Shown: positions 62,794 to 64,000 of the stretch, one piece after another
How positions within the stretch are numbered: the stretch's first letter is position 1
How the letters are laid out: every line of letters starts with the position of its first letter
From: Glycocaulis albus
Lineage (GTDB): Bacteria; Pseudomonadota; Alphaproteobacteria; Caulobacterales; Maricaulaceae
Assembly (NCBI RefSeq): GCF_014639075.1
Contig: NZ_BMFS01000002.1
Span: forward strand, 1 to 64,000
DNA: 64,000 nucleotides
Reading direction: 5' to 3'
Notes under the pieces: generated by a model
Databases searched by the model: none
What the model saw: only the letters and a program-made list of their open reading frames with translations
Told to the model about the DNA's origin: nothing
Translations under genes and position numbers: made by a program

Positions 62794-63540
62794 ATGCTGC
62801 GGCTTGGGCTCAATATCGACCATGTGGCGACCATCCGTAACGCACGCGGCGGGGCGCATCCCGATCCGGTGCGGGCTGCAGAGATAGCGCAATCAGCGGG
62901 CGCAGATGGCATCACCATCCATTTGCGCGAAGACCGGCGCCATATCCGTGACGGAGATCTGGACGCGATCCGCGCAGCGACGCGCCTGCCGATCAACCTG
63001 GAGATGGCCGCCACCGAGGAGATGACGGTTATTGCCGAGCGTTTTAAGCCCCATGCCGCCTGCCTCGTCCCGGAAAAGCGCGAGGAGCGCACGACCGAGG
63101 GCGGGCTGGACGTTGCCGGCCTCCATAACACCATCGCGCCTGTCGTTCGCCGTCTCAAGGAGGCGGGCTGCCGTGTATCGCTCTTCATCGAGCCGGATCC
63201 GGTCCAGATCGCGGTAGCAGAGGTGCTGGGCGCGCCGGTCGTGGAACTGCATACCGGCCGCTACGCTGAACTTTGGCTTGAAGGCGATGAGGCCAGCGTC
63301 GCGCGCGAGCTGGAACGCCTGCAGGAAGCCGCCAAAGAGGCCGTCCGGCGCGGGATCGAGCCCCATGCTGGCCATGGCCTGACCTTCGACAATGTGAAGC
63401 CTGTTGCCGCCATCCCCGAGATTGCCGAGCTGAATATTGGCCATTTCCTGATCGGCGAGGCCATCTTCACCGGGCTGGATACAGCCGTGAAGCGCATGCG
63501 CGCCCTGATGGATGAAGCACGCGCGGAGCAGGCGGCGTGA
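62794..63540 (+). CDS. pdxJ: Pyridoxine 5'-phosphate synthase
   Basis: Joins 1-deoxyxylulose 5-phosphate and 3-amino-2-oxopropyl phosphate in vitamin B6 synthesis. The 248-aa TIM barrel has LGLNIDHVATIRNARGG, DGITIHLREDRRHI, NLEMAATEEM, CLVPEKREERTTEGGLD and HAGHGL. AGGGC lies just upstream of the ATG at 62794. It ends in a GTGA overlap with acpS. Confidence 0.96.
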   Translation: MLRLGLNIDHVATIRNARGGAHPDPVRAAEIAQSAGADGITIHLREDRRHIRDGDLDAIRAATRLPINLEMAATEEMTVIAERFKPHAACLVPEKREERTTEGGLDVAGLHNTIAPVVRRLKEAGCRVSLFIEPDPVQIAVAEVLGAPVVELHTGRYAELWLEGDEASVARELERLQEAAKEAVRRGIEPHAGHGLTFDNVKPVAAIPEIAELNIGHFLIGEAIFTGLDTAVKRMRALMDEARAEQAA

Positions 63541-63950
63541 TAATCGGCATCGGCACCGACATTATCGATATCCGCCGCATTGAGCGGTCGATTGAACGCT
63601 TCGGGGACCGCTTCAAGAACCGGGTCTTCAGCGCAGGCGAGCGCGCCAAGGCCGAAAGCCGCCTGCGCGAGGTTGACACCTACGCCAAGCGCTTTGCCGC
63701 CAAGGAAGCAACCGCCAAGGCTTTGGGCACGGGCATATATCGGGGCGTGATCTGGCGTGATCTTGAAGTCATCAATCTGAAGGGCGGCAAGCCGACCATG
63801 AACCTTTCCGGCAAGGCGCTGGAGCGTGCGCGCGCGCTGACGCCGGACGGCATGGATTTCACCGTCCACCTCACTTTGACCGACGACTACCCATGGGCGC
63901 AGGCCTTTGCGATCCTCGAGGCTATCCCCAGTCCGGAGCCGGACGCATGA
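63537..63950 (+). CDS. acpS: Holo-[acyl-carrier-protein] synthase
   Basis: Transfers 4'-phosphopantetheine from CoA to ACP. The 137-aa chain has the metal-binding D8 in GIGTDIIDIRRIE and E57 in RFAAKEATAKALGTG. It starts with GTG overlapping the pdxJ stop and ends in ATGA with the next gene, so pdxJ, acpS and the next gene are coupled. Confidence 0.96.
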   Translation: MIIGIGTDIIDIRRIERSIERFGDRFKNRVFSAGERAKAESRLREVDTYAKRFAAKEATAKALGTGIYRGVIWRDLEVINLKGGKPTMNLSGKALERARALTPDGMDFTVHLTLTDDYPWAQAFAILEAIPSPEPDA

Positions 63951-64000
63951 CCAACCGGATCAAGCGGCTTGAAGACGCTATCGGCTATCAGTTCTCCGAC
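63947..64000 (+). CDS. rnc: Ribonuclease III, N-terminal fragment (cut by window edge)
   Basis: Only 18 codons are visible: MTNRIKRLEDAIGYQFSD. The pattern of a leucine followed by a short helix and GYxFxD is that of the RNase III N-terminus, and the position downstream of acpS fits rnc. It overlaps the acpS stop by ATGA. The assignment is tentative because the domain lies beyond the window. Confidence 0.65.
   Translation, partial: MTNRIKRLEDAIGYQFSD

Overview
This is a high-G+C alphaproteobacterial chromosome segment, most likely from the Caulobacterales/Maricaulales side of the class (stalked or prosthecate marine relatives). That placement is inferred from gene content and order: an iscR-desulfurase-sufBCDS-DUF59-sufA cluster, glnB-glnA, dapA-smpB, rpoZ-rsh, pyrE-pdxJ-acpS-rnc, and two alginate-export-type outer membrane barrels. 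No 16S or other phylogenetic marker was available to test it. Nearly all of the window is chromosomal housekeeping. I found no insertion sequence, prophage, CRISPR array, tRNA or rRNA.

Layout. 0-6 kb: typA, a small membrane protein, and glutathione reductase translationally coupled to a class II DAHP synthase. 6-11 kb: two paralogous alginate-export-type barrels facing the same way with a chemoreceptor gene between them on the other strand, then HU. 11-20 kb: a membrane protein/MDR reductase/PaaI thioesterase operon, a Gfo/Idh/MocA oxidoreductase, gltX, a phosphoribosyltransferase, a DUF1328 protein, tyrS and divergent anmK. 20-28.7 kb: an alpha/beta hydrolase and the complete SUF iron-sulfur assembly cluster. 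28.7-41.7 kb: GST, a TMEM175-type channel, a diguanylate cyclase, a DEAD-box helicase, two exported amidohydrolases, parE, an SLT-type lipoprotein and a 1073-residue autotransporter. 41.9-49.4 kb: glnB-glnA, NAD(P)HX repair, malic enzyme, a MATE exporter and a superinfection-immunity-family peptide. 49.7-58.9 kb: acyl-CoA ligase, threonine dehydratase, an SLT70-like transglycosylase, dapA-smpB, a PDZ-bearing aspartic protease, a family 5 uracil-DNA glycosylase and a NYN nuclease. 58.9-64 kb: a forward block of folK, rpoZ, rsh, pyrE, pdxJ, acpS and the start of rnc.

Functional links. The SUF genes supply Fe-S clusters. Two lytic transglycosylase-type proteins and AnmK handle murein turnover. 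GlnB/GlnA and RSH handle nitrogen and stringent control. Many adjacent genes overlap by 1-4 bp (ATGA or GTGA), indicating translational coupling.

Most of the longer non-coding stretches are filled by one family of short GC-rich palindromic repeats, found at seven intergenic loci, one of them inside the suf operon. I did not find a clear new biological system. The observations most worth following are the repeat family, a hairpin that traps the start codon of the SLT lipoprotein, a coding-like but startless frame after smpB, a Pho-box-like triplet upstream of one barrel gene, and the barrel-chemoreceptor-barrel arrangement.
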